Numbered from the stretch's first letter, positions 36,019-45,912 are shown. The stretch is DNA of 64,000 nucleotides from Marinobacterium_A aestuariivivens (GCF_042661465.1 NZ_JBHSWE010000001.1:3658001-3722000), one strand, 5' to 3'. The notes: a model not told the origin generated them from the sequence alone. Translations and numbers: made by a program.

Positions 36019-36977
36019 TCACTGGCGGGGGTTGCGCAGTGTCTTGGCATGGGTGAAGTAGCCGCGCTGGCGCATCAGTTCGCGGCGCAGGCCCTGGTGA
36101 GCCGTGAACTTGTCGCGACCGTGCAGCCAGAAATGGTTGTTGATCAGCAGGAAGCTGCCGACCGGGACCGGAACCGACAGGATCTGCCGGCTGTTTTCGA
36201 GTGACTCGGACAGGTCGGCGAGCCAGTTGCCCTCGTCGAAGTCCTTCGGCTGCACGAACTGATCGATGTAGGACATGATCGGCCGGCCCTGGTTGTCGAC
36301 GTCGAACACCGGGTGAAAGACATCCTTGCGGGTGTTCTTGCTCGGCGGCGCGGTCCAGCGCATGACCCGGTGGGCCATCGGGCCGGTGCTGAAACGGTCC
36401 AGATGTTCCCAGTCGTCCAGGTGCAGCAGCAGCGAGTTGCCACCCTCCATATTCTGTTCGTCGATTTTCAACATCAGCACGTAGTCGGTGTCCTGTTCGA
36501 CGAAGGTTCCGTCGTTGTGCAGCTCCATCACCCGGTGCGCCTTGCGCAGGTAGCTGTCGGAGTTGTCGTCGTTCTGTACCACGAAGCGCGCGTAGTACTG
36601 GCCACTCATCGCATCGAAGTTGGAACGTCCGAACAGGTGGGCCACGGCGGTGGTGAACTTCACCATCTCTTCGGCCTGCTCGACGCGGTCGAGTCCCCGG
36701 GGGTGATCAGCAGGGCGCCGCTGTCGCGATCCACCAGGGTGTCGATCAACAGCGACTGCAGTCGGTTGCCGCACAGGTCGTCGAGGATCCTGCCGGCGCG
36801 AAAGCGCAGGAATGATTTGTATTCCAGTGCCTGTACCGGGTAGGGCGCCATCTGTTCCAGATAGCGACTGACGATGTCGGCATCGAATTCGAGTTCCAGC
36901 AGGCGCCCAGACTGGGAACTGGGCTTCAGGCTGAAGCCCGGGGCGTCGAAATCAAGTGCGGTGGCGGGCTGCGTCAT
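36019..36977 (-). CDS. glaH: Glutarate 2-hydroxylase (CsiD/GlaH), one frameshift
   Basis: Fe(II)/2-oxoglutarate-dependent oxygenase, about 319 residues when repaired (E. coli CsiD is 325). It hydroxylates glutarate to L-2-hydroxyglutarate. The iron ligands are visible as the HND of MELHNDGTF and the distal histidine of FWLHGRDKF, with a following arginine for 2-oxoglutarate. The frame breaks at 36695-36698; one added base gives LLITPGGLDRVEQAEEMVKF. The ATG at 36977 (MTQPATALDFDAP) is chosen. It is upstream of lhgO and divergent from a CsiR-like regulator: the core of the glutarate branch of lysine breakdown. Confidence 0.9.
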
Positions 36978-37137
36978 CGGTTTGGCCTCATTTGTTACCG
37001 GGGGCAATGTCTGCGTTTTTTAAAAATATCTACATTTTTTATTTTCGTCAACATTTAATCGAAATCGGAGCTGCCTAAAGAGAGAGGGGATGGGTATAAT
37101 CGGGCGTCGCTGAAGTGCAGGCAGGACAGGATGAACG

Positions 37138-37827
37138 ATGGAATCTGAACGACAGAACCTGGCGGTGGTGGCCTACGGGCTGCTGAAGCGGGATATCACC
37201 AGCGGCCATTTCCGGCCCGGTGACAAGCTGCTGATGAGCCAGCTCAAGGAGCGTTACCAGATCGGTACCGGGCCGATGCGTGAGGCGCTGTCACAGCTGG
37301 TGACCGAGCGGTTGGTGACGGCGGCGAGCCAGCGCGGCTTCCGGGTGGCGAAAATGTCGCTGCAGGAGCTGAACGATATCTACGATGCGCGGGCCCATCT
37401 GGAAGCGATGATCGTGGGCCTTGCGGTCGAACGGGGCGACGAGCACTGGGAGGCGGAGGTGATTGCCAAGGCCCATACGCTGGCCAGTGTGGCCGAGATC
37501 CACAGCGCCGACGAGATGATGAATCTCTGGGACAAGCGTCACAAGGCGTTCCATGGCGCCATCGCTTCGGGTTGCGGCTCGGAGAAGCTGCTCGAGCTGC
37601 GGGCGGTGCTGATGGACCAGGCCGAACGCTATCGCCAGCTGTGGCTGCGCCAGACCGTATTCTCGGCCGAGGCGCTGGAGCAGAAGCGCCGCGAGCATGC
37701 GGCGATCGTCGACACCCTGTTGCGGCGCGATGCCGCCGGCGCCTCGAAGATGATGCTGGAGCACCTGCTGAGCCCGGTGCCCATCATCACCGCCATCGTG
37801 CGCGATGCCCGGCTGGTGGATGCCTAG
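37138..37827 (+). CDS. csiR: GntR-family regulator, FCD subgroup (CsiR-like)
   Basis: A regulator of 229 residues: GntR winged helix, about 8-75 (KLLMSQLKERYQIGTGPMREALSQL), and an FCD effector domain with metal/ligand residues in DARAHLEAMI and HKAFHGAIASG. It is divergent from glaH, as CsiR represses csiD-lhgO and responds to glutarate in E. coli and Pseudomonas. The stop TAG at 37825-37827 is the first three bases of a TAGGGTGG palindromic element. Confidence 0.85.
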   Translation: MESERQNLAVVAYGLLKRDITSGHFRPGDKLLMSQLKERYQIGTGPMREALSQLVTERLVTAASQRGFRVAKMSLQELNDIYDARAHLEAMIVGLAVERGDEHWEAEVIAKAHTLASVAEIHSADEMMNLWDKRHKAFHGAIASGCGSEKLLELRAVLMDQAERYRQLWLRQTVFSAEALEQKRREHAAIVDTLLRRDAAGASKMMLEHLLSPVPIITAIVRDARLVDA

Positions 37828-37960
37828 GGTGGAATGAGCCCGAAGGCGAATTCCACCGCTACTGTCAGGCATTGGCGAGGTAAATCGGCTGATCCACGGC
37901 GTGGCCGGAGACCGATGGAATGCGATTCACCGGTGGAATTCGCAAGCTCATTCCACCCTA
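37825..37960. repeat. TAGGGTGG-family palindromic element (136 bases)
   Basis: Begins TAGGGTGGAATGAGC and ends GCTCATTCCACCCTA, with about 30-base terminal inverted repeats interrupted by a 4-base indel. The interior (37859-37930) is unremarkable. It overlaps the csiR-like stop codon. Related copies are at 17791, 46531 and 62892/63901. It looks like a small non-autonomous repeat and could also act as a terminator hairpin. Confidence 0.75.
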
Positions 37961-38020
37961 CGCATAACGGATCAAAGAACCACTGCGGCCCGGCATGCGT
38001 CCGGTAGCAGCGAGTGGCGT

Positions 38021-38962
38021 TCAGCCGCTATGAGGGCTGTGCACGTCCTCGATGATGTCGAGGAACAGCGAGGTCGCCTTGTTCGGCTGACAGCTCTTTT
38101 TTGTCACTGCGGCGATGCCGAGCCTGTAATAGCGTTCCGGGCCGCCGAGACTCTTCAACTGGCCGCTCCCGACCCAGGGTTCGGCATAGGCTTCGGGCAG
38201 GAAGGCGATGAACTTGCCGGACAGAATCATCGCCAGCCGGGTTTCGTAGAAATAGGCCCGCCCCTTGAGACTCATGCCCGATAGCTGCTGGGTGGCCTCC
38301 TCGTTCGGCTTCACGCCAGGTTCCACGGCCGTGAAGCAGTTGATCACCTCGTCCGTCAGTTCGCTCTCTTCCAGTGCCAGTAGGGGGTTGTTGCGGCTGC
38401 AGTAAAGGCGGCAGACATCGCTGTAGAGGTGAATGTAGTTGAGACCATCGAGCTGGCGGTGGTAGGGCATCAGCCCGACATCGGCCTCGTCGTTCAGCAC
38501 CATGCGCTCGATATCGGCGAGGGTTGCGACCTCGGTCTGCAGCAGGATCTCCGGTGCCCGGCTGCAGAAACGGGCGATCATTTCGGGAAAGCGGCTGCGC
38601 GGGTCCAGGCTGGTGCCGTCGCTGACCGCGATGCGCAGCTCTCCGGCCGGGTTCTGGCTCATTTCATTGACCTGGTTGCGAAACTCCTCGAGGGAGTCGA
38701 GCAGCCGGCTGGTCATTTCGTAGATCGCCGTTCCTTCCGGCGTCAGTGCAAAACCGCCCCGGCCGCGGCGGCACAGCCGCAGGTTCAGCCGCGACTCCAG
38801 ATTGGAGATATGAATGCTGATCGTCGAACGGCTGATATTGAGTTCGGTCTCGGCGGCCGAGAAGCCGCCGTTGTCGACGACCGATTTGAATATCCGCAAC
38901 TGCTTGATTTCGAAGTCGCCGACCTGCCCGAGCGAATAGTTCTTGAGACTCATGGATATCAT
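38021..38962 (-). CDS. LysR-family regulator of the aminotransferase/TRAP cluster
   Basis: A LysR regulator of 313 residues. The helix-turn-helix is in FKSVVDNGGFSAAETELNIS and RSTISIHISNLESRL. The effector domain contains LGFLP-like FIAFLPEAYAEPW. It is divergent from the aminotransferase at 39141, so it probably controls that gene and the TRAP genes beyond. An alternative start is the ATG at 38953. It is similar in style to the LysR at 11427. Confidence 0.85.
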   Translation of the reverse strand: MISMSLKNYSLGQVGDFEIKQLRIFKSVVDNGGFSAAETELNISRSTISIHISNLESRLNLRLCRRGRGGFALTPEGTAIYEMTSRLLDSLEEFRNQVNEMSQNPAGELRIAVSDGTSLDPRSRFPEMIARFCSRAPEILLQTEVATLADIERMVLNDEADVGLMPYHRQLDGLNYIHLYSDVCRLYCSRNNPLLALEESELTDEVINCFTAVEPGVKPNEEATQQLSGMSLKGRAYFYETRLAMILSGKFIAFLPEAYAEPWVGSGQLKSLGGPERYYRLGIAAVTKKSCQPNKATSLFLDIIEDVHSPHSG

Positions 38963-39140
38963 ACCGCCACAGAATTTGCGGCTATTTTACCGGCATTTAC
39001 CCGAATCCGGAAAAGTGCGGTTTCTAGGTTGGGAGAATGTTTGATCGCGTTAAACCTTTAATTGCAGAGCCGGTGATTTTCCCGCCGCGCCGACCTGCCT
39101 ATCGTTGACCGGGCTCAATGATGACGGTGGTTTTAGCGAA

Positions 39141-40457
39141 ATGAAACGATACGAAAACATGGATGCGTTCTGGATGCCCTTCACGCCGAACCGGGCATTC
39201 AAGGCCAGTCCGCGCATTATCGAAAGAACCGAAGGGGTCTTCTGCTACACCGACGACGGGCGCGAGATTCTCGATGCGACCGCCGGCCTATGGTGTGTCA
39301 ATGCCGGCCATGTCCGCCCGGAAATTGCCGAGGCGATCGGCCGTCAGGCGCTTGAACTGGACTATACGTCGCCGTTCGGCTTCGGTCACGATATCGGCTT
39401 CGAGTTCGCCGAGCGGCTGATTCAGCATACGCCCGGCGATCTCAACCGGGTATTTTTCGCCAACTCGGGCTCCGAGGCGGTGGAGAGCGCGCTGAAAATT
39501 GCGCTGGCCTATCAGGCCTCCCGCGGCAAGTCCGGCAAATACAAGCTGATCGGCCGGGAGATGGCCTACCACGGCGTAAATTTCGGAGGCATCTCGGTCG
39601 GAGGACTCACCCCCAACCGCAAGGGCTTTGGACCTTTGCTGCCGGTTGATCACCTGCCCCATACCCTGGATCTTGAGCGCAATGCCTTCAGCCGGGGGCT
39701 GCCGGAGCACGGCCTCGAAAAAGCCGATGCCCTCGAGGCGCTGATCCGCTTCCACGATGCAGCCACCATCGCCGCGGTGATCGTCGAGCCGGTCAGCGGT
39801 GCCGGCGGTGTCATCCTGCCGCCGGCCGGCTACCTGAAGCGGCTGCGCGAGATCTGCGACCGCCACGACATCCTGCTGATCTTCGACGAGGTCATCACCG
39901 GCTGGGGCCGGCTGGGTTCGCCTTTCGCTGCGGTCGAGTTCGACGTGGTGCCGGACATGATCGTCTCGGCCAAGGGCATCACCAACGGTATCGTGCCGCT
40001 GGGCGCGGTCTTCGTGGCCGATCCTATCCACGACTGCATCCTGGACAATGCCCCGGAAGGCGCGGTGGAGTTCTATCACGGTTACACCTACTCGGCCAAT
40101 CCGGTGGCCTGCGCGGCGGGCCTGGCGACGCTCGACATCTACGAGGGCGAAAGTCTGCTGACCCGCGCCGGCGGCGATATCGGCCGGTACTGGGAGGATG
40201 CGCTGCATTCGCTGCGCGATATCGAGCAGGTCGTGGACGTGCGCAATTACGGCCTGATCGGCGCGGTGCAGTTCTCCGACGCGGCGGGCAGCGGCAAACC
40301 GGTCGGTGGCGCCTTCCAGGCGGGCTGCTACAACAATGGCGTGATGATCCGGGCGATGGGCAATATCATTGCATTCTCGCCGCCGCTGACCATCGAGAAG
40401 GCCCATATCGACCGGCTGGTTGGTGCAATCCGAATGACGGCTTCCGAGCTTTTCTGA
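39141..40457 (+). CDS. Class III omega-amino acid:pyruvate aminotransferase
   Basis: A PLP-dependent fold-type I enzyme of 438 residues. The start MKRYENMDAFWMPFTPNRAF matches beta-alanine:pyruvate transaminases, whose N-terminus reads '..fWMPFTanr.f'. The PLP aspartate is in LLIFDEVITGWGRLG and the Schiff-base lysine in MIVSAKGITNG. The HGYTYSANPVACAAG block is conserved. Possible amino donors are beta-alanine, taurine-like or other omega-amines. It is followed by a TRAP transporter on the same strand and has a divergent LysR, so the imported compound is probably its substrate or precursor. Confidence 0.88.
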   Translation: MKRYENMDAFWMPFTPNRAFKASPRIIERTEGVFCYTDDGREILDATAGLWCVNAGHVRPEIAEAIGRQALELDYTSPFGFGHDIGFEFAERLIQHTPGDLNRVFFANSGSEAVESALKIALAYQASRGKSGKYKLIGREMAYHGVNFGGISVGGLTPNRKGFGPLLPVDHLPHTLDLERNAFSRGLPEHGLEKADALEALIRFHDAATIAAVIVEPVSGAGGVILPPAGYLKRLREICDRHDILLIFDEVITGWGRLGSPFAAVEFDVVPDMIVSAKGITNGIVPLGAVFVADPIHDCILDNAPEGAVEFYHGYTYSANPVACAAGLATLDIYEGESLLTRAGGDIGRYWEDALHSLRDIEQVVDVRNYGLIGAVQFSDAAGSGKPVGGAFQAGCYNNGVMIRAMGNIIAFSPPLTIEKAHIDRLVGAIRMTASELF

Positions 40458-40756
40458 GGCGCCCGGCCGGAGCCTGTCCGGCCTCAAGGGTCCTGTTTGC
40501 TTTTGCGAAACCGGACCGAGCCCTTCGACCCCGGGTGTACAAAGGTTTCGTCAAACCTGAGCAAGGTCAATGACTTCTCAGGTTTTATATCGCTATTTCA
40601 GAGACTTATGAAATTCGCGGGTAAAGTTTGATCGGGCTGAAACTTTAGGTGGCAAGGGCTTGATGTAACGGGCGAAGGGCCTTTGTTAACGTGTTGCGGC
40701 TGACATTCGAATGACGCTGCAACGCTATTTAAAACAATTAGAAAGGGTACAACGAC

Positions 40757-41771
40757 ATGCTCAAACTTCTTGGCAACGTAAAGAAACAGCTTATTTGCGG
40801 TTCACTTGCGGTGGCGCTGGGCCTGGGCGGCCTGGCATCGGGCGCCCAGGCGGCCGAACACAACTGGCGCTTCGCCAACCTCTATACCCGCGGCACCGCC
40901 TTCGGCGAGGTCTATGCGGGCCTGGCAGAGAATATCGAGTCCATGTCCGGCGGGCGCATCAAGGTGAAAATGATGTATGCCGGCGAGGGGGTCGACACCA
41001 CCGGCATCCTGGGCGCGGTCAAGTCCGGCCTGATCACCATGGGCGCGCACTTCCAGCCGATGAATGCCGGCGAGCTGCCTGCCGGTATCGTCGAGGTCGG
41101 GTTGCCCGGCGGTACCGCCGATGTTGGCGAACTCAGCGTGCTGTTCCACGAGAAGGGCTGGGACAAGGTGCTGACGCAAGCCTACGGCGAGCAGGGGCTG
41201 GTCTGGCTCGATCCCTACATCCAGCCGCCGGTCTACCTGCTGACCAAGGAGCCGATCAACTCCATCGAGGACTTCAAGGGGCTGAAACTGCGTGCGCCCG
41301 GCGCCTATGGCAAGTTCGTCCGCAATCTCGGCGCCTCGCCGGTGTCGCTGACCTGGAGCGAAATTTACACCGGTCTCGCGACCGGCGTCATCGATGGTTC
41401 CATCGGCAGCAACCTGATCGACCATCGCGACGGCAACCATGTCGAAGTGGCCAAGTACATGTACCGCCTGCCCCTGGCCGGCGCCGGTGCTGCCGGTGGT
41501 GGTCAACCAGAAGGCCTGGAACAAGTTGCCGGATGACCTCAAGGCGATCGTCAGGGCCGCTACCGCCCAGCATGCCCGCGAGCAGATGACCAAGTCCCGC
41601 CTCTGGGAGTCCCAGGCCATCGCCGACATGGAAGCCAAGGGCATGCAGTGGAGCCCGGCGCCGAGCGACGCCGATCGCACGGCCTGGAAGGCCGCCGGCG
41701 AATCCCTCTGGGACGAGTATGCGGCTGACGACAAATACAGTAAGCAACTGGTGGATATCCTGAAGCAGTAA
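40757..41771 (+). CDS. TRAP transporter substrate-binding protein, second system (frameshifted)
   Basis: A DctP-family receptor of about 338 residues when repaired. The signal peptide ends AVALGLGGLASGAQAAEHNW. Family blocks include YTRGTAFGEVYAGLAENIES and LKLRAPGAYGKFVRNLGASP. Near 41484-41487 the frame moves by the equivalent of two lost bases (or one gained); the continuation reads VLPVVVNQKAWNKLPDDLKA. This is the one break in the window that is not a simple one-base loss. It begins 299 bases after the aminotransferase; that gap holds a GGCCGGA/TCCGGCC hairpin near 40464 and no gene. Confidence 0.85.
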
Positions 41772-41778
41772 TGGCGGT

Positions 41779-41795
41779 GGGCCCTGGCGGGGCCC
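41779..41795 (+). promoter_or_regulatory. Intercistronic hairpin between second TRAP receptor and permeases
   Basis: GGGCCC-TGGCG-GGGCCC lies 8 bases after the receptor stop, without a T run. It is the same arrangement as in the first TRAP operon and is probably mRNA stabilising or attenuating. Confidence 0.5.
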
Positions 41796-41901
41796 GTTCG
41801 TCCCGGATTCATCCCGGTCCGTCCCTCCAGCCGAGGGTGCGGCCCGGGGCCGTTGCAGGTAGAGGCGATCCCTTTACCCATTCTCCATCAGGGCTGTATC
41901 C

Positions 41902-42450
41902 ATGATCACGACCTTATGCAGAACCTATTGTGCCGCCGTCGAAAGCCTGGTGGCTTTTATCGGTCGCTCGACCTCGCTGCTGATGCCGTTGCTGGCGCTG
42001 GTGGTTGCCTTCGAGGTATTTTCCCGCTATCTGCTGAACGAACCGACGGTCTGGGCCTATGATCTGTCGCTGTTCTTTTTCGGCTATCTGGCGGCGCTTG
42101 GCGGCGCCTACGCCCAGCAGCGCAAGGCCCATATCAATGTCGATATTCTCTATATGTCGGTATCCGGCAATACCCGGCGCATCTTCAATCTGCTGTCGGC
42201 GGGACTGGCGATCTTTTTCATGCTGGTAGTCGTTGTCGTGTGCATCGACAAGTTCAACGAAGCGATCCAGTTCAACTACCGCCGGATGAGCGAGTGGGCA
42301 CCGAGCATGCATCATTTCTGGATGATGCTGGTGGTCTCGGCCGCACTGCTGATCCTGCAACTGTCCAGCGACATGATCAAAGACCTTTATCATCTGGTGG
42401 CCGGCGAAGATCTGCTGCCGCAACTGCAGGGGGCGGGCGATGGCCATTGA
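41902..42450 (+). CDS. TRAP transporter small permease, second system
   Basis: A DctQ-family protein of 182 residues with four membrane helices. Key blocks are ALVVAFEVFSRYLLNEPTVWAYDLS and RKAHINVDILYMSVS. It overlaps the large permease gene by 11 bases, so translation is coupled. Confidence 0.87.
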   Translation: MITTLCRTYCAAVESLVAFIGRSTSLLMPLLALVVAFEVFSRYLLNEPTVWAYDLSLFFFGYLAALGGAYAQQRKAHINVDILYMSVSGNTRRIFNLLSAGLAIFFMLVVVVVCIDKFNEAIQFNYRRMSEWAPSMHHFWMMLVVSAALLILQLSSDMIKDLYHLVAGEDLLPQLQGAGDGH

Positions 42451-43756
42451 ACTGCTGACGGGCATTCTGCTGCTCTGCATCCTGGTGGCCTTTGCCATCG
42501 GCGCGCAGGTCGGGCTCGCGCTCGGCGGCATCGCCATGGCCGTGGGTTATGGCACCTGGGGCGAGGGCATTTTCAATATTCTGCCCAGCACCTTCGAGTC
42601 GACGCTGTTCAGCTTTATCCTGCTGGCGATCCCGCTCTATATCTACATGGGGCAGCTGCTGACCCGGTCCGGCATCGGCGATGCGATGTTCAATGCCAGC
42701 CAGCTGCTAATCGGCCGTCTGCGCGGCTCGCTGGCGATCAGTGTCGTCGGCGTCTGCTCGATGATCGGCGCCATGGTCGGGATCATCGGCGCCGGTATCA
42801 TGACATCCGGCAGCATCGCGCTGCGGCCGATGCTGGAGCGTGGCTACGACCGGCGTCTGGCGCTGGGCGTGATCATGGCCGGCGGGGGCCTCGGGATCCT
42901 GATTCCACCGAGCGTGCCGATGATCATGTTCGCGGCCTCGACGCAAAACTCGGTCGGCAAGATGTTCATTGCCGCGCTGGTACCGGCGCTGGTCACCATC
43001 TGCCTGCTGGTGCTGTACATCATCATCAGCTGCAAGCTCAATCCGGCCCGCGCGCCCATGGGTACCGGCAAGGAAGCGGCGATGTCGCCGAAAGAGAAGT
43101 TGCGTACCCTGCGTGACGGTCTGTTTTCGGTACTGCTGATTGTCGCGGTGCTCGGCAGTATCGTCAGCGGCATAGCGACGCCGACCGAGTCCGGCGCCAT
43201 CGGCGTGGTCGGCGCCATCATCCTGGCGTTCTTCTTCAAGCGCTTTCGCATGGGGATGTTCCGCATGGCCGGCGTCGAGACCGCCATGCTGGTCAGCGTC
43301 GCGATGTGGATCATTCTGGGCGCGACGCTGTTCAGCAACTTTCATCTGCTGATGGGGGTGCAGGACATGGTCGCCGGGTTCACCCGGGACCTTGGGCTGC
43401 CGCCGCTGGGCGTGGTGATGCTGATGCAACTGATCATGCTGCTGCTGGGTTTCGTCATCGACGAGTTCATCATCGTGCTGATGTGCGCGCCGCTGTTCAC
43501 GCCGATCGTCGTCGATCTGGGCTTCGACCCGATCTGGTTCGGTATCCTGATGATCCTGAATATCGAGATCGCCGTGCAGACACCGCCCTATGGCTTTGCG
43601 CTCTTCTATCTCAAGGGCATCGCACCGCCGGATGTCAGCATGCTGGATATCTACAGGTCCGTGACGCCCTTCATTCTGCTCAAGCTGCTGGTACTGGTGC
43701 TCTGCATGCTGTTCCCGGAGGCCGTGATGTGGCTGCCGAATCGGGTGATGGGGTAG
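42440..43756 (+). CDS. TRAP transporter large permease, second system
   Basis: A DctM-family permease of 438 residues. The family signature is seen in ISVVGVCSMIGAMVGIIGAG and ILIPPSVPMIMFAASTQNSV, and the C-terminal half has VQTPPYGFALFYLKGIAPP. It completes the operon receptor, small permease, large permease. Its sequence group is the one often annotated for mannitol/chloroaromatic or unknown substrates, so the ligand remains open. Confidence 0.92.
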   Translation: MAIELLTGILLLCILVAFAIGAQVGLALGGIAMAVGYGTWGEGIFNILPSTFESTLFSFILLAIPLYIYMGQLLTRSGIGDAMFNASQLLIGRLRGSLAISVVGVCSMIGAMVGIIGAGIMTSGSIALRPMLERGYDRRLALGVIMAGGGLGILIPPSVPMIMFAASTQNSVGKMFIAALVPALVTICLLVLYIIISCKLNPARAPMGTGKEAAMSPKEKLRTLRDGLFSVLLIVAVLGSIVSGIATPTESGAIGVVGAIILAFFFKRFRMGMFRMAGVETAMLVSVAMWIILGATLFSNFHLLMGVQDMVAGFTRDLGLPPLGVVMLMQLIMLLLGFVIDEFIIVLMCAPLFTPIVVDLGFDPIWFGILMILNIEIAVQTPPYGFALFYLKGIAPPDVSMLDIYRSVTPFILLKLLVLVLCMLFPEAVMWLPNRVMG

Positions 43757-43798
43757 GGGCCGCCGGCGGTGATGCCGTGAACAGACCCCTGCGACGCT

Positions 43799-43865
43799 GG
43801 CGGGTTATGCGACGCCTAGCCGTGGACGCGACGTTCACAGCGAGGTGATGCGTCGCTAACCCGCC
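43799..43865. repeat. GGCGGGTTA palindromic repeat between convergent genes
   Basis: GGCGGGTTATGCGACGC and GCGTCGCTAACCCGCC face each other across about 34 bases. This GGCGGGTTA-type repeat is common between proteobacterial genes. It may serve as a bidirectional terminator for the TRAP permease (+) and trpA (-). Confidence 0.6.
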
Positions 43866-43889
43866 CTGCGTGGAAAGGCGCCGCGGTCC

Positions 43890-44663
43890 TCAGTTGCGCA
43901 GGGACCGAACCAGGTCCCTGACCGCCGCCCGCCCGCCTTGATTGTAGGCATCGAGCAGGCCGGAGCCGACAATGGCGATATCGGCCTGGCCCTGCAGCGC
44001 CGCGACCTGGGCTGGCGTGCGGATGCCGAAGCCGACCGCCAGCGGCAGGCCGGTGTGCTGTCGGATGGCGGCCAGATAGGCCTCCAGCGGCTGTGTCGAT
44101 TCACCGCTCTGCCCCGTGACGCCCTTGCGGCTGACGCAGTAGAGCATGCCGGTCGCGGCCTCGCAGATCTGCCGCATCCGCGCCGGCGGTGTTTCCGGGG
44201 TCAGCAGCCAGACCGGTTCGACGCCGGCTTCAGCACAGGCGTCGCGGTAGGACGCAGCCAGCTCAATCGGCAGGTCCGGCACGATGAACCCGACGATGCC
44301 GGCGGTGGCCGCTGCCGCCGGCAGGCGCTCGAGGCCGTGGCGAAAGAGGGGGTTGAGGTAGCTCATCAGCAGGACCCGGCTGTCCGGAAAGTCCCGACTC
44401 AGCACTGCGATATCCTCGAGACAGCGTTGCAGCGTCGGCGACTGCTGCAGTGCCTCGTGACAGGCATGCAGGATCGAGGGGCCGTCGGCCGAGGGGTCCG
44501 AGAACGGGAACTGCACCTCGAGCAGTTCGACGCCGGTCTCGAGCAGGTCGCGCATCAGCGCCAGGCTCTCGTCGACACTCGGGTAGCCGTAGACGACATG
44601 GGTCATCAGCAGAACGGGTCTGGCGCTGCGCTGCTGTTCGATAAAGGTGTGTAATGCGCTCAT
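43890..44663 (-). CDS. trpA: Tryptophan synthase alpha chain
   Basis: Alpha subunit, 257 residues; cleaves indole-3-glycerol phosphate to indole. The catalytic glutamate is in LLEVQFPFSDPSADGPSI (family 'E-lG-PfSDP-aDGp-I') and the second acidic residue in GIVGFIVPDLPIE. The phosphate-binding GFGIRTPAQV is conserved. The chain is slightly divergent from enterobacterial TrpA but complete. It overlaps trpB by 4 bases. Confidence 0.93.
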   Translation of the reverse strand: MSALHTFIEQQRSARPVLLMTHVVYGYPSVDESLALMRDLLETGVELLEVQFPFSDPSADGPSILHACHEALQQSPTLQRCLEDIAVLSRDFPDSRVLLMSYLNPLFRHGLERLPAAAATAGIVGFIVPDLPIELAASYRDACAEAGVEPVWLLTPETPPARMRQICEAATGMLYCVSRKGVTGQSGESTQPLEAYLAAIRQHTGLPLAVGFGIRTPAQVAALQGQADIAIVGSGLLDAYNQGGRAAVRDLVRSLRN

Positions 44664-45895
44664 GCCTGGGCCTCCCGTGCCAGATACCGTTGCAGAAACT
44701 GCCCGAACTCCGGGTCCTTCAACGCGCTGGCGACATTGAAGATATCCTTGTCGCCGCGACCGGAAATATTGATCACGATGCGCTCGTCCTTCGACAGTTG
44801 TGGTGCCTCGCGCAGCGCGCCGGCCACCGCATGGGCGGACTCCAGTGCCGGGATGACGCCTTCGTGGCGCAGCAGCATCTGGAAAGCGTCGATGACCTCG
44901 TCGTCAGTGGCGGCGTCCATCCGTACCCGGCCGGTTTCGGCCAGATGGGCCAGAATCGGCGAGACGCCGACGTAATCGAGACCGGCGGCGACCGAATGGG
45001 TTTCCATCAGCTGTCCCTGGTCGTCCTGCAGGAACATCGTCGAGAAGCCCTGGGCGATGCCCGGGCTGCCGAGGTTGCCGGACAGCCGGATCGAGTGTTC
45101 GCCGGGCTCGCGACCGCGGCCGCCGGCCTCGATACCGACCAGCTCCACCCGCTGATCGTCGAGGAAAGGCAACAGTATCCCGGCGGCGTTGCTGCCGCCG
45201 CCGACACAGGCGTAGATGCGATCCGGCAGGGCGCCGAACTGCTCCAGGCTCTGGGTGCGGACCTCGCGCCCGATCACGGACTGAAACTGCGCCACCATCT
45301 CCGGATAGGGGGCCGGGCCGCAGGCGGTGCCGATCAGGTAGTGGCTGCCGGAAGGGTCGGCGGACCAGTCCCGCAGCGCCTCGTCCAGCGCATCGCGCAA
45401 CGTCTGGCCGCCGCTGGTGACCGGCACCACAGTGGCGCCGAGCTGTTTCATCCAGAACACATTGGGATACTGGCGTTCGATATCGCGGGCGCCCATATAG
45501 ACCGTGCAGTCGAGTCCCAGGCGGGCGGCGACCAGGGCCGAGGCGACACCGTGCTGACCGGCGCCGGTTTCGGCGATGATGCGCTTCTTGCCCATGCGCT
45601 TGACCAGCAGTCCCTGGCCAATAACGTTGTTCATCTTGTGGGCGCCGCTGTGATTCAGGTCCTCGCGCTTGAGATAGATCTGGGCGCCGCCCAGTGCCCT
45701 GCTCAGGTTGGGGCAGGGTGTCAGCGGGGTGGGACGACCCGAATACTGCTGCATTTCCCGGTCGACACTGGCCATGAAGTCGGTATCCCCGGCGGCCTGC
45801 TGCCAGGCGGCCAGCAGTGCCTGCTGGCTGGCGTAGAGTATTTCCGGAATGTAGCTGCCACCGAAGCGGCCGAAGAAACCGTTGTTGCCTTGCAT
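44660..45895 (-). CDS. trpB: Tryptophan synthase beta chain
   Basis: PLP-dependent beta subunit, 411 residues; joins indole and serine. The PLP lysine is in KREDLNHSGAHKMNNVIGQ, and the phosphate-binding loop is CVGGGSNAAG. It starts at 45895 with MQGNNGFFGRFGGSYIPEIL, as in the family. The operon is just trpBA, with the rest of the pathway elsewhere. A divergent TetR regulator and a palindrome between them suggest local control, which differs from TrpR, attenuation or the LysR-type TrpI of pseudomonads. Confidence 0.95.
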   Translation of the reverse strand: MQGNNGFFGRFGGSYIPEILYASQQALLAAWQQAAGDTDFMASVDREMQQYSGRPTPLTPCPNLSRALGGAQIYLKREDLNHSGAHKMNNVIGQGLLVKRMGKKRIIAETGAGQHGVASALVAARLGLDCTVYMGARDIERQYPNVFWMKQLGATVVPVTSGGQTLRDALDEALRDWSADPSGSHYLIGTACGPAPYPEMVAQFQSVIGREVRTQSLEQFGALPDRIYACVGGGSNAAGILLPFLDDQRVELVGIEAGGRGREPGEHSIRLSGNLGSPGIAQGFSTMFLQDDQGQLMETHSVAAGLDYVGVSPILAHLAETGRVRMDAATDDEVIDAFQMLLRHEGVIPALESAHAVAGALREAPQLSKDERIVINISGRGDKDIFNVASALKDPEFGQFLQRYLAREAQA

Positions 45896-45912
45896 GGTCC
45901 AGTCCTAATTAA

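Noticed and set aside
35690..36022. N-terminal extension of the lhgO open frame
   Set aside because: The extra residues are translated from the palindromic element; the GTG at 35689 begins the FAD motif at the expected distance.
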